From assembly GCA_902475435.1 (NCBI GenBank), contig CABRZL010000042.1:1-16010 (forward strand): 16,010 bases of DNA, read 5' to 3'. Origin of the DNA: an uncultured Eubacteriales bacterium (lineage in GTDB: Bacteria > Bacillota > Clostridia > Oscillospirales > Oscillospiraceae). Of the stretch, positions 6,928-15,593 are shown in pieces. The first letter of the stretch is position 1, and each line of letters starts with the position of its first letter. A program made the position numbers and the translations under genes. The notes under the pieces are model-generated. The model was not told the DNA's origin. It saw nothing but the letters and a program-made list of their open reading frames with translations, and did no database searches.

Positions 6928-8067
6928 TTATAGGAACCCGGCGGAGCACTGCCGTGACGCTCCCAAAATCAGCCCCATCTCCCCCAACTGGATCAACAGC
7001 GCCGTACCACCATAGCTGAAAAACGGAAGGGAAATCCCTGTAGAAGGCAGCAGATTTGTCACGACTCCAATATTGAAGAAAACTTGAAGTGCAGTCAATG
7101 TGGTAATTCCCGCCACAGTCAACGCCAAAAATCGATCTCTGACATGCATGGCAATCCAGTATCCTCGCAGGATCAGAAGCGCATAAAGTGTCAGGATTGC
7201 AACCGCCCCAACCAGCCCCAGCTCTTCACAGGCAATTGCAAAAATATAGTCGTTATGTTCCTCTGGTAAATACAGATATTTTTGTCTGCCCTGGCCAAAG
7301 CCCAGTCCCAAAAGTCCTCCACTGCCAATGGCATACAGCGATTGAATAATTTGATAGCCATCATCCGTTGGGTCAGAAAACGGATCTTGCCAGGCTGTAA
7401 TCCGCGATGCCTCATATCCGCCTGCTCCTAATATCAGTACCAGTCCCAACAGCATCACACTGCCACCCAAAATGAACCATCGATATTTCACACCACCTAA
7501 AAAGAGCATTGCACCGGCAGTGCAGGCAATAATGACTATGGCAGAGTTGTGCGGTTCCAATCGCAGCAATATTACAATCACTACCAGGATCGCAGCAAAT
7601 GGAGCAATCCCCCAACGAAATGTTTCCATTTTCTCCTGGAATGCAGCTATCATGGCAGCATAGCTGAGAATTACGCCAAGTTTGGCAATCTCGGAGGGCT
7701 GAAAAGACACCCCAAGCCGAATCCACCGTGTAGCGCCGTTTTCAGACTGGCCAATTCCGGGCACAAACACCAGCACCAAAAACAATACTGATGCGCCCAA
7801 AATTGGGAAAGCCATTTTACGGATCAGCGCGGGCTTTATACGGCTGATCGCCAACATAGCAGCTATTCCCACCAAAGAGAATACGAGCTGTCGCTTAAAG
7901 AAATATGCGCTGTCTCCGGTCTCATAAAGAGCTCTGGCATAGCTGGCAGAATAAATCATCATAAGCCCCAGCGCTGTCAGCAGAATTGTAAGCAACAGGA
8001 ACGGCAAATCCACAAGGCTATTCCCCCGCTCCTGGTTTTCCACGTCCGGCAGCCGAGGTTTTCTCAT
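6928..8067 (-). CDS. ftsW: SEDS-family peptidoglycan glycosyltransferase FtsW/SpoVE
   Basis: This is a polytopic SEDS glycosyltransferase that polymerises lipid II at the septum together with the class B PBP encoded upstream. It has 379 residues and about ten membrane helices. SEDS landmarks: GATRWI (111-116), FQPSEIAKL (122-130), QIIQSLYAIGSGG (239-251), the extracellular-loop segment LPEEHNDYIFA (267-277) where the SEDS catalytic Asp region lies, and PSTGISLPFFSYGG near the end. The TM segment often written EPD-x-GT reads EPHNSA here, a variant I believe recurs in Clostridia. The ATG at 8067 has AAGGAGG close upstream. From context FtsW for vegetative division is more likely than a sporulation-only SpoVE, but sequence alone does not settle this. 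Confidence 0.93.
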   Translation of the reverse strand: MRKPRLPDVENQERGNSLVDLPFLLLTILLTALGLMMIYSASYARALYETGDSAYFFKRQLVFSLVGIAAMLAISRIKPALIRKMAFPILGASVLFLVLVFVPGIGQSENGATRWIRLGVSFQPSEIAKLGVILSYAAMIAAFQEKMETFRWGIAPFAAILVVIVILLRLEPHNSAIVIIACTAGAMLFLGGVKYRWFILGGSVMLLGLVLILGAGGYEASRITAWQDPFSDPTDDGYQIIQSLYAIGSGGLLGLGFGQGRQKYLYLPEEHNDYIFAIACEELGLVGAVAILTLYALLILRGYWIAMHVRDRFLALTVAGITTLTALQVFFNIGVVTNLLPSTGISLPFFSYGGTALLIQLGEMGLILGASRQCSAGFL

Positions 8068-8084
8068 GGCGCCTCCTTATCCCA

Positions 8085-9062
8085 TTAAAAACGATGCATG
8101 ACTCCCAAATATGCCAAAATACAGAATAGAACTGTAATGACTGCAAAAACAATGACAATTTTCACTTCGCTCCATCCACCCTTCTCAAAGTGGTGATGGA
8201 GCGGAGCCATACGGAAAATCCGCTTGCCATGGGTGAGTTTAAAATAAGTGACCTGAATGATATCGCTGAGCGTCTCTATAATATATATGATTCCCACCAA
8301 AATCAATACCAACGGCATATCCAATGCATAGGCCAACCCACAGACAGCGCCGCCCAAAAACAGCGACCCCGTATCGCCCATAAAGACTTTGGCAGGGTGG
8401 AAATTATAAATCAGGAATCCGAAAAGGCCGCCAACTAAAGCAGCAGAGAACAGCGACGCTCCTATGTCATGCCACTTCCAAGCTACTACCGCATAGAAGA
8501 TCATCACCGGAACAGTCACAGAAGAAGCCAGGCCATCAACCCCATCGGTGATGTTCACCGCATTGACTGTCCCCACAATAATAAAGATACTCAGAATCAG
8601 GTACAAAATCCAGGGAATTGTGACGCAGATATTGACAAATGGAATATATAATTCCGAGGTCAAATGTCCCATTTTTCGCAGCAATACCAGATACAAAGCC
8701 GCTGCCGCAAGTTGAAGTAAAAGTTTTTGAAGTTCCGTCAAACCCAAATTGCGTTTTTTTCTTACCTTAATAAAATCATCTAAAAATCCGATTGCGCCAA
8801 AAACAAGAGAAAAACCAAAGAGCAAAAGATGCGTATAGTCCCCCTCGAGCATAGCATCCCAGCCTGTAATGATACAGACCAGACAGCCCAACATAAAGAT
8901 TACACCGCCCATTGTAGGCGTTCCCTGCTTCTCATTGTGCCAAGTCGGCCCCACCTCTCGAATGCTCTGCCCTATATGCAAGGCCCGCAGGGCCGGAATG
9001 ATCAATTTGCCGGCAATGGCGCTGATCACAAAGGCCAATAAACAGGTAATGATACTTTGCAT
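8085..9062 (-). CDS. mraY: Phospho-N-acetylmuramoyl-pentapeptide-transferase MraY
   Basis: MraY transfers phospho-MurNAc-pentapeptide from UDP to undecaprenyl phosphate, forming lipid I. The 325-residue membrane protein has about ten helices and the full motif set: KQGTPTMGG (45-53), FLDDFIK (93-99) with the paired Asp, NAVNITDGVDGLA (167-179), KVFMGDTGSL (225-234), and the PLHHHFE segment (287-293) followed by GWSE. The ATG at 9062 has GGAGG nine bases upstream. It sits 20 bases after murF and 17 before ftsW. In many Firmicutes murD lies between mraY and ftsW, and here it does not. Confidence 0.97.
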   Translation of the reverse strand: MQSIITCLLAFVISAIAGKLIIPALRALHIGQSIREVGPTWHNEKQGTPTMGGVIFMLGCLVCIITGWDAMLEGDYTHLLLFGFSLVFGAIGFLDDFIKVRKKRNLGLTELQKLLLQLAAAALYLVLLRKMGHLTSELYIPFVNICVTIPWILYLILSIFIIVGTVNAVNITDGVDGLASSVTVPVMIFYAVVAWKWHDIGASLFSAALVGGLFGFLIYNFHPAKVFMGDTGSLFLGGAVCGLAYALDMPLVLILVGIIYIIETLSDIIQVTYFKLTHGKRIFRMAPLHHHFEKGGWSEVKIVIVFAVITVLFCILAYLGVMHRF

Positions 9063-9082
9063 ATCCTATTTCCTCCGAATGA

Positions 9083-10459
9083 TTAGTCGTCCTTCATAAA
9101 CTGCTTCAGGATTTCTTCCATGTGCATTCCGTGACTGCCTTTAAACAGCAACACGTCACCAGGCTTGGCACGGCTCCTGAGCACGTTGAGAAGCTCCTCC
9201 TGACTCAGGAAGTTCATAGCACAGCGCTGGCTCATACCGCCCGTCAGCGCTCCATACACCATATGGATGGAAAGCGGACCGTAGGTCAATAATAAATCCG
9301 ACTTATATGCTGCCACACGTCCGATACGATAATGTTCTGCACTGGAATGATTCCCCAGCTCCAGCATATCTCCCAAAACTGCAATATGATGGGACTTTTC
9401 TCCGGTACCACTGGTATCCTTCAAGACACGCAGGGCAGCCTCTGTAGACTCCGGCCCGGCATTATAGGTATCGTCAATAATCGTATATCCCTTCCAATGA
9501 ATGGTTTGCTGCCGCTGACTGGTGTTGACATACTCACGCATGGCCGCCTGAATCTGCTCTACTGGCACCTGGTAATGCAGTGCCACGGAAATTGCTGCCA
9601 AAGCATTATGTACATTATGGAGTCCTCCCACAGCCAGATCCACCGGAAAATCCTGCCCCATACCTTGCACCCGGAAGGAGCTTTTTCCCTCCTGAAGCTT
9701 CACATCTACAGCACGTATATCGCAGTCCGGATTTTCAATGCCGAAATACCAGGTCTCGCACTGGTTCTTCTCACGAAGGTTCCACAACAACGGTTCATCT
9801 CCATTAAAAAAGCAGGTTCCTCCGGGGTGCATTCCCTCCAAAATCTCCAGCTTTGCCTTGAGAATCCCCTCCCGGCTACCAAGGTTTTCAATATGCATAC
9901 TTCCGATGTTGGTAATGACTACTGTATCTGGCCGGCCAATGGATGTGAGCAACCGCATCTCTCCAAAATGATTGATCCCCATTTCCAGCACCAGCATCTG
10001 GCAATCCGGATTTACTTTTCCTATGGTTATGGGAAGTCCGATATCATTGTTGTAATTTTTTACCGTACCATAGGTTCGATAGCTCTTTTCCAACAATGCC
10101 ATTATCATGGTTCGAGTGGTTGTCTTTCCCACGCTTCCGGTAATCGCAACTGTTTTACAGGAGAGTTCCTCTTTATAGGCCCTCGCAATGTCCTGAAGCG
10201 CCTTCCTGACATCCTCTACAATCACCAGAGGCAAATCTACATCTACCACGCGGCTGACTACCGCTGCCGCTGCACCCGCCGCTTTCGCCGCCGGCACATA
10301 GTCGTGGCCGTCATGCTCCCCGGTCAACGCAAAAAAAAGGTTGCCGGCTTCAATTTCTCTGGAATCATGACATAGGCCATTGATTGTAACATTCTGAAAT
10401 TCCGGCTCTACTGTTCCATCGCACCATTGCGCAATCTGACTAAGCGTCGTGGGTTTCAT
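9083..10459 (-). CDS. murF: UDP-N-acetylmuramoyl-tripeptide--D-alanyl-D-alanine ligase MurF
   Basis: MurF adds D-Ala-D-Ala to the UDP-MurNAc-tripeptide, completing the pentapeptide in the cytoplasm. The 458-residue protein has the three Mur-ligase domains. The N-terminal domain contains HDSREIEAGNLFFAL. The central ATPase domain has the P-loop TGSVGKTTT (107-115), NYNNDIGLP (135-143), the EMGINHFGEM metal-site segment (159-168) and the likely carbamylated Lys in GILKAKLEI (Lys201). The C-terminal domain has IDDTYNAGPES (328-338) and LGDMLELG (362-369). The ATG at 10459 lies three bases past the murE stop, with its AAGGG inside the end of murE, suggesting translational coupling. Confidence 0.97.
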   Translation of the reverse strand: MKPTTLSQIAQWCDGTVEPEFQNVTINGLCHDSREIEAGNLFFALTGEHDGHDYVPAAKAAGAAAAVVSRVVDVDLPLVIVEDVRKALQDIARAYKEELSCKTVAITGSVGKTTTRTMIMALLEKSYRTYGTVKNYNNDIGLPITIGKVNPDCQMLVLEMGINHFGEMRLLTSIGRPDTVVITNIGSMHIENLGSREGILKAKLEILEGMHPGGTCFFNGDEPLLWNLREKNQCETWYFGIENPDCDIRAVDVKLQEGKSSFRVQGMGQDFPVDLAVGGLHNVHNALAAISVALHYQVPVEQIQAAMREYVNTSQRQQTIHWKGYTIIDDTYNAGPESTEAALRVLKDTSGTGEKSHHIAVLGDMLELGNHSSAEHYRIGRVAAYKSDLLLTYGPLSIHMVYGALTGGMSQRCAMNFLSQEELLNVLRSRAKPGDVLLFKGSHGMHMEEILKQFMKDD

Positions 10460-10462
10460 GTT

Positions 10463-11914
10463 TTACCGTCCCTTCTGTTCTTTCAGTGCAGAGGCTACTT
10501 CCTCCCGCTCGTCAAGATGAGTTTTTTCTGTACCTATAATTTGGTAGGTTTCATGGCCTTTGCCACAGAGTACAATCACATCATTTTTTTTCGCCATGGC
10601 CATTGCTCTGCGAATGGCCATCCGACGGTTTTCTTCCACAATACAATTAGACGGATCGGGTATGCCTGCTAAAATCTGATCAATAATTTGAAAGGGATCT
10701 TCTGTTCGTGGATTATCCGAGGTGATCACTGCAATATCTGACAATCTGGCCCCAATTTCGCCCATAATCGGGCGCTTTGCATTGTCTCGATCTCCTCCAC
10801 ATCCAAAGACCGATATAAGCCGCCCTTTACAGAATCCCCGCGCCGTACGCAGTACATTTTCCAACGAATCCGGCGTATGGGAATAATCGATTAAAACGGT
10901 GTATTCTGTTCCCGGCGTGGGAACTACCTCTACTCGACCCTTTACTCCATGTGCAGAACCCAACGCCTCTGCTGCTACAGGCAGCTCAATCCCCAATGCC
11001 ATTGCCGCACCCAGCACACACAGTGCATTGTACACAGTAAATCCTCCAGGAATCCCCAAGTGTACAGGCACAATTTCACTGCCGTACTTTGCATCAAATT
11101 CTACACAATCCGAATTGAGCACAACATGCTCGGCCATCAGATCAGCCGTATGGTGCTGTCCATAGGTAAATGCCCGGCATGTTGCCTCCGACATTATCTT
11201 TTCACTTGCCGCGTCGTCTATATTGTAAACACCCACATCACACATGCGGAACAACATGGCTTTTGCCTCTCGATATTCCTCCATGGTTTTGTGGAAATCC
11301 AAATGATCTTGGGTCAGATTGGTAAATATGGCCACATCAAAATGGACTCCCGCCACTCGATTTAGCGCCAACGCATGGGATGAAACCTCCATTACCACAT
11401 GCGTGCAACCGGCCTGCGCCATCTCAGAGAAGAGTTTTTGCAGCTCATAGGACTCCGGTGTGGTATGCTCTGTTTCTATGACTTGATCCCCGATCATATT
11501 CTGAATCGTTCCAACCAGCCCCACCTTAGCTCCCAGTGTTTTTTCCAGCACAGTCTTCAGAAGGTAAGTGGTCGTTGTTTTTCCATTGGTCCCTGTGACT
11601 CCAATAAACCGCATTTTCTCCGCCGGCCGTCCAAAGAAATTTGCCGATGCCAACGCCAGGGCCAGACGAGTGTTTTTTACCTGAACATAGGGAATATCTC
11701 CCTCCGGCACACATTCGCAAAGTATTACCGCGGCTCCCTTGTCTATTGCCATGGGAATAAAACTGTGTCCATCCACAGCATACCCCGTTATCGCCACAAA
11801 CATATACCCAGGTTTTACCGCCCTGGAATCGTATGCGAGTCCTAAAATCTCCAGATCCATGGACACCGCAGCGGATAAAATCTCAATTCCCGCCAGAATA
11901 TCATGAAGTTTCAT
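10463..11914 (-). CDS. murE: UDP-N-acetylmuramoyl-L-alanyl-D-glutamate--meso-2,6-diaminopimelate ligase MurE
   Basis: MurE adds the third residue of the stem peptide. The 483-residue protein has YDSRAVKPGYMFVA in the N-terminal domain. The ATP P-loop is GVTGTNGKTTT (105-115), followed by HTTPES (150-155), EVSSHAL (176-182), NLTQDHLDFH (199-208), the likely carbamylated Lys in REAKAMLF (Lys218) and FGCGGDRD (370-377). The substrate-selecting motif is DNPR (400-403), the form in meso-DAP-adding enzymes, whereas Lys-adding enzymes differ here. DAP-type peptidoglycan is therefore predicted. The ATG at 11914 has AAGGAG nine bases upstream, overlapping the end of the PBP gene. Confidence 0.97.
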   Translation of the reverse strand: MKLHDILAGIEILSAAVSMDLEILGLAYDSRAVKPGYMFVAITGYAVDGHSFIPMAIDKGAAVILCECVPEGDIPYVQVKNTRLALALASANFFGRPAEKMRFIGVTGTNGKTTTTYLLKTVLEKTLGAKVGLVGTIQNMIGDQVIETEHTTPESYELQKLFSEMAQAGCTHVVMEVSSHALALNRVAGVHFDVAIFTNLTQDHLDFHKTMEEYREAKAMLFRMCDVGVYNIDDAASEKIMSEATCRAFTYGQHHTADLMAEHVVLNSDCVEFDAKYGSEIVPVHLGIPGGFTVYNALCVLGAAMALGIELPVAAEALGSAHGVKGRVEVVPTPGTEYTVLIDYSHTPDSLENVLRTARGFCKGRLISVFGCGGDRDNAKRPIMGEIGARLSDIAVITSDNPRTEDPFQIIDQILAGIPDPSNCIVEENRRMAIRRAMAMAKKNDVIVLCGKGHETYQIIGTEKTHLDEREEVASALKEQKGR

Positions 11915-11927
11915 AGCGTCTATCTCC

Positions 11928-14249
11928 TTAATCTCTTGCGCTGAGGTCTGAGAATTCCACCTCTATCACAGTCCCCGGGGAGACCTCTTCCCCCGCCGAC
12001 GGCGTCTGTGTAGCTGCTACTATGGTACTTTCAGAGCCTGTTGCGCCAATGATTTTCATGTACAGTCCCTGTTCCGTGAGAATTTGATTTGCCGTCTCTG
12101 CATCCTTTCCAACGACATTGGGCACCACAACGTTCTCATCCGGCTGTTCCTCTCCAAAATACAGGATAATTTCACTTCCACCGGGAATGGTCGCCCCTGC
12201 GGCCGGTACCTGGTCTGTGACCTGTTCCTGATCCCCCTCGGATCGGAAGGTGAGATTTTTTTCCCGAAGCGTTTCCTTGGCTTCTTGCTCCGTCATGCCA
12301 GTGAGATCCGGAACAGAAACATCCGCCAACGCGGCTTCCTCCTCTGTATAATCCGGTTCGATACCCAGATAAGGGAGAATATCCGCCAACACATCACGCA
12401 CCGTTGGCGCGCCCATCTGACCGCCTGAAATATAATACCCCGTTTCTTTTGACGGCGTATCTAATGCCACAAGTACAATATACCGCGGATCGTCCATGGG
12501 CGCAATGCCCACAAAGGAGACAATTTTATCCTCTACCGGATTCCCATCCTCATCATACACGTCAATTTTTTCAGAAGTGCCGGTTTTTCCGCCAATGCGG
12601 TAGCCAGCAATCTGAGCATTTTTTGCAGTTCCCTGGGAAACAACCGATTCCAACAGTTCACACATGGTGCTGGAAGTCTCCTCGCTGATTACCTGACGTA
12701 GGACGGTTCTGGTTTTTTCCTCGATTACATTCCCCTCGTCATCCAATACTTCTTTCACCACATGCGGTTCTAGAAGATACCCGCCATTCACCACCGCCGC
12801 AATTGCTCGCACCAATTGCAGTGGAGTCACTTTAAAAGTCTGTCCAAAGGCGGCCGAAGCTAAAGACGCATAACTATCCGGGTTGGCAAGCGTGGCCTCA
12901 TCAAAAAAGATACCGCTGGCTTCACCGCCCAGCTCAATTCCAGTTTTCTCTGTCAGCCCAAATTTATGAACATATTCGTAAAGTTTTTCACCACCCAAGC
13001 GAATTCCGATATTGGCAAACGCTACGTTGCAGGAGTTTTGGAGCGCTTCCGCCGTACTTTGCTGTCCATGACCGGCAGTTCTCCAGCAGTGAAGCGCCTT
13101 TGTTCGTCCTTTGATGGTGGTACTTCCACTACAAAAAAAGCTATCAGAAAGGCTCACTGCCCCCTCCTCCAACGCCGCAGCCAGCGTAATGCTCTTAAAC
13201 GTAGAGCCTGGCTCATAGCCATCTGAAATCACGCGATTCCTCCATTGAGCAAGGCGTGCATTTGCGACTGCAGTATTATAGGCAGAGAGCAACGCTTCCT
13301 GCTCCTCTCCCTCTGCTTCCATCGCTTCCCGATATTGCTGTTCTAGTGCTTCCTGGGTTTTTATATCATAAATCTCCGCATAATTATTCGGATCATAGCT
13401 TCCCAACGTTGCCATTGCCAAAATTTCTCCGCTATCTACATCCATCACCACACCAAACGCTCCGTTTTGAACATCGTATTGTGTGATAGCCTCCTGCATA
13501 TGCTTTTCCAGCATTTGTTGCACTGTTTGGTCAATGGTCAGTACCAGACTGCTTCCGTTTTCTGCATCATAATAGGTTTCATGGTGATATAGCATCTCTG
13601 TGCCATAGTTCCCTTTGGCCGACACAATCTTCCCGCTGTGCCCTGTAAGCGTCTCATCATAGGCCGCTTCAATTCCGTCGAGCCCCGTATTATCACTTCC
13701 CACAAAGCCCAGAACCTGCGCAGCAAGGGTCCCAGCAGGATAATACCGCTTGGTATCCGGCTCCAAATATACTCCGGTCACTTCGTTTTCTGTGATATAG
13801 CTACGGACCGCCGCCGCCTCCTCTTGTTCCACCTTGCGTTTCACAATTTGGTACCGATAACTGGTATCCTCCATAAGCTCTAAAATTTTAGACTTGTCCA
13901 CATCTAAGAGATCGCTGAGACTTTGCGCAATAGCATCCGTATTTTGTCCTGAAAGCGCAAGTTCGTTCGGGTCAATGCATACATTTTCTACATCAGCACT
14001 GATGGCCAATACATTCATATTCCGATCATAAATAGTGCCTCTAGCAGCCGTGATGCTACTCTTTCTGGTCTGATTGTCTATTGCCATTTGGCTGAGACTA
14101 TCATGATCTACGATTTGCAGCTGCACCAACTTACAGATCAACGGAATAAACACTGCAAATCCAAAAACAATCATCAGCACTGAAATCCGCCGTAAAATGA
14201 CGCGATTGGAACCTCCGGGAATCTTAGGTTTGGGAACACGTGGCTTCAA
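11928..14249 (-). CDS. pbpB: Class B penicillin-binding protein, division transpeptidase with two PASTA domains (PBP2B/FtsI; SpoVD-like)
   Basis: This septal DD-transpeptidase partners the SEDS protein FtsW. Of its 773 residues, a basic cytoplasmic tail (1-21) precedes one membrane anchor (about 22-42). The dimerisation/pedestal domain includes AARGTIYDRN (68-77). The catalytic domain has SxxK at Ser349-Lys352 (EPGSTFK), SCN at 406-408 and KTG at 555-557. Two PASTA repeats (about 643-704 and 710-770) end the protein. Two PASTA domains and position fit vegetative PBP2B better than SpoVD, which usually has one. The start is a TTG at 14249 with GAAGGAG about 10 bases upstream. The next in-frame ATG falls inside the membrane anchor and is too late. 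A Glu-rich insertion (about 292-333) lies just before the active-site serine. Confidence 0.93.
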   Translation of the reverse strand: MKPRVPKPKIPGGSNRVILRRISVLMIVFGFAVFIPLICKLVQLQIVDHDSLSQMAIDNQTRKSSITAARGTIYDRNMNVLAISADVENVCIDPNELALSGQNTDAIAQSLSDLLDVDKSKILELMEDTSYRYQIVKRKVEQEEAAAVRSYITENEVTGVYLEPDTKRYYPAGTLAAQVLGFVGSDNTGLDGIEAAYDETLTGHSGKIVSAKGNYGTEMLYHHETYYDAENGSSLVLTIDQTVQQMLEKHMQEAITQYDVQNGAFGVVMDVDSGEILAMATLGSYDPNNYAEIYDIKTQEALEQQYREAMEAEGEEQEALLSAYNTAVANARLAQWRNRVISDGYEPGSTFKSITLAAALEEGAVSLSDSFFCSGSTTIKGRTKALHCWRTAGHGQQSTAEALQNSCNVAFANIGIRLGGEKLYEYVHKFGLTEKTGIELGGEASGIFFDEATLANPDSYASLASAAFGQTFKVTPLQLVRAIAAVVNGGYLLEPHVVKEVLDDEGNVIEEKTRTVLRQVISEETSSTMCELLESVVSQGTAKNAQIAGYRIGGKTGTSEKIDVYDEDGNPVEDKIVSFVGIAPMDDPRYIVLVALDTPSKETGYYISGGQMGAPTVRDVLADILPYLGIEPDYTEEEAALADVSVPDLTGMTEQEAKETLREKNLTFRSEGDQEQVTDQVPAAGATIPGGSEIILYFGEEQPDENVVVPNVVGKDAETANQILTEQGLYMKIIGATGSESTIVAATQTPSAGEEVSPGTVIEVEFSDLSARD

Positions 14250-14323
14250 TGGGACTTCGCTCCTTCCGGATAAATAATGTTTCCCTTTTCACTATATGCC
14301 CTAAAAACGTCCCATATGTTTAC

Positions 14324-14632
14324 TCAGTCCGTCATTTGTCCCCGAACATGAAGAACTTGTACCTCCTCCGGGTCTATCTTCTGAAGTCCTAAGTCCTTTG
14401 CCCGCTGATACAGACTTGGTAACTTATAGGCCTCCTGTTCCAGTTCTTCCAACGCTTCCTCATATTCTTCCAGTGTTTCCTCCAATTGAAGACTTTCTTG
14501 CCGAAGCTCATACAACTTTACATTTCCCGCCAGTAGGATCAACGCCATGACGAATATCATCAGTCCTATCAAAATTGCTCCGGAACTGATACGTCTTTTG
14601 TATTCTGCCTCCCAAATGGGGGAATGCAGCAA
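14324..14632 (-). CDS. ftsL: Cell division protein FtsL
   Basis: This small bitopic division protein (102 residues) is thought to form a coiled-coil complex with DivIC and DivIB that controls the septal synthase. A short basic cytoplasmic tail (1-16) is followed by one membrane helix (about 17-36), a Glu/Leu-rich coiled coil (about 38-72), and the LGLQKIDPEEV segment typical of the FtsL/DivIC fold. Sequence conservation in the family is low, so position between rsmH and the division PBP carries much of the weight. The start is a TTG at 14632 with a perfect AGGAGG seven bases upstream, and no in-frame ATG lies near. It is 17 bases behind rsmH. Confidence 0.87.
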   Translation of the reverse strand: MLHSPIWEAEYKRRISSGAILIGLMIFVMALILLAGNVKLYELRQESLQLEETLEEYEEALEELEQEAYKLPSLYQRAKDLGLQKIDPEEVQVLHVRGQMTD

Positions 14633-14649
14633 ACAAACCGCCTCCTATA

Positions 14650-15582
14650 TTATAATTTCTCACAAATCCGCAGTTTCGCGCTGCGGGCTCGTGGATTTTC
14701 GTCTAACTCTGCTTTTGGGGACAAAACAGGCTTTTTGGTAAGAATCTTTACCTGTGGCTTTTTTCCACAAACACAAACCGGAAAATCCGGCGGACACGTA
14801 CAACCCTTGGCAGCCGTATTCATGGCTACCTTTACAATGCGATCCTCCAGAGAGTGAAATGTGATAACAACCAGGCGCCCGCCCGGATTTAACCTGGGAA
14901 TAGCCTCTCCCATCATCTCCTCAATAGCGTTCAATTCGTCATTAACCGCAATACGGATAGCCTGAAAGGATCGTTTTGCGGGGTGCTGTTTTTCCCGCAA
15001 CGCCTGAGCTGGCAAAGCAGCGCGAATTACCTCCACCAGTTCCAGTGTGGTTTCAATTGGTTTATCCTGGCGCCTATGGTCTATGGCCGCCGCAATTTGT
15101 GGGGCATATCGCTCCTCTCCATACTCGTAGAGAATACGCCGCAATTCTACCCGTGGCCATTGGTTCACCACTTCATACGCAGTCAACCGATCCTCCTGAT
15201 TCATCCGCATATCTAATGGCGCATCAGCCATATATGAAAAACCTCGCTGGATATGATCCAACTGTGGTGAAGAAACCCCAAAATCAAAGAGCATTCCATC
15301 CACAGCCGAAATGTTTAATTCCTCCAAGATATGGCGCAGCTTCTTAAAATTACTATGAACCAGCGTGACCCGATCCCGATATGGCTCCAGCCGCTTTCGT
15401 GCAGCATCAATTGCAACGGCATCCCGATCTACACCAATGAGGCGCCCAGTCGTGAGCCGCTTCGCAATCTCTACAGAATGTCCGGCACCCCCCAACGTCC
15501 CATCCAAGTATATGCCGTCTGGGCGAATATTCAGCCCCTGGATACACTCCTCCAAAAGTACAGGCTTATGAAAAAATTCCAT
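14650..15582 (-). CDS. rsmH: 16S rRNA (cytosine(1402)-N(4))-methyltransferase RsmH (MraW)
   Basis: RsmH uses S-adenosylmethionine to N4-methylate C1402 in the decoding centre of 16S rRNA. The 310-residue product has the family's normal length. The N-terminal FFHKPVLLEE is typical, DGTLGGAGHS (27-36) is the SAM-binding glycine loop, GVDRD (50-54) is the acidic ribose-binding motif, and FDFGVSSPQLD forms the catalytic region. The QAIRIAVNDEL and ITFHSLEDRIVK segments and the Cys-containing CTCPPDFPVCVCG near the C terminus are family features. The ATG at 15582 has AAGGAGG upstream. It follows mraZ by 11 bases, the classic start of a dcw cluster. Confidence 0.97.
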   Translation of the reverse strand: MEFFHKPVLLEECIQGLNIRPDGIYLDGTLGGAGHSVEIAKRLTTGRLIGVDRDAVAIDAARKRLEPYRDRVTLVHSNFKKLRHILEELNISAVDGMLFDFGVSSPQLDHIQRGFSYMADAPLDMRMNQEDRLTAYEVVNQWPRVELRRILYEYGEERYAPQIAAAIDHRRQDKPIETTLELVEVIRAALPAQALREKQHPAKRSFQAIRIAVNDELNAIEEMMGEAIPRLNPGGRLVVITFHSLEDRIVKVAMNTAAKGCTCPPDFPVCVCGKKPQVKILTKKPVLSPKAELDENPRARSAKLRICEKL

Positions 15583-15593
15583 GGCCCGCCTCC

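Noticed and set aside
6927..6932. Perfect TATAAT between ftsW and murG as a promoter -10
   Set aside because: The hexamer 17 bases upstream is ACGGCA, only 3 of 6 to TTGACA, and the TATAAT overlaps the ftsW stop codon.
9332..10375. Plus-strand 347-codon open frame opposite murF
   Set aside because: It is a shadow of murF, with no family-like motifs and a Cys/His/Ile-rich composition typical of antisense translation.
14250..14323. Possible promoter (TATAGT at 14291-14296) ahead of the division PBP
   Set aside because: No -35 box lies at a suitable distance, and the 74-base gap is explained by the ribosome binding site and leader.
14649..14654. Perfect TATAAT between rsmH and ftsL as a promoter -10
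   Set aside because: The position 17 bases upstream reads GAAACT, a poor -35, and the AT-rich run overlaps the rsmH stop and the ftsL ribosome binding site.
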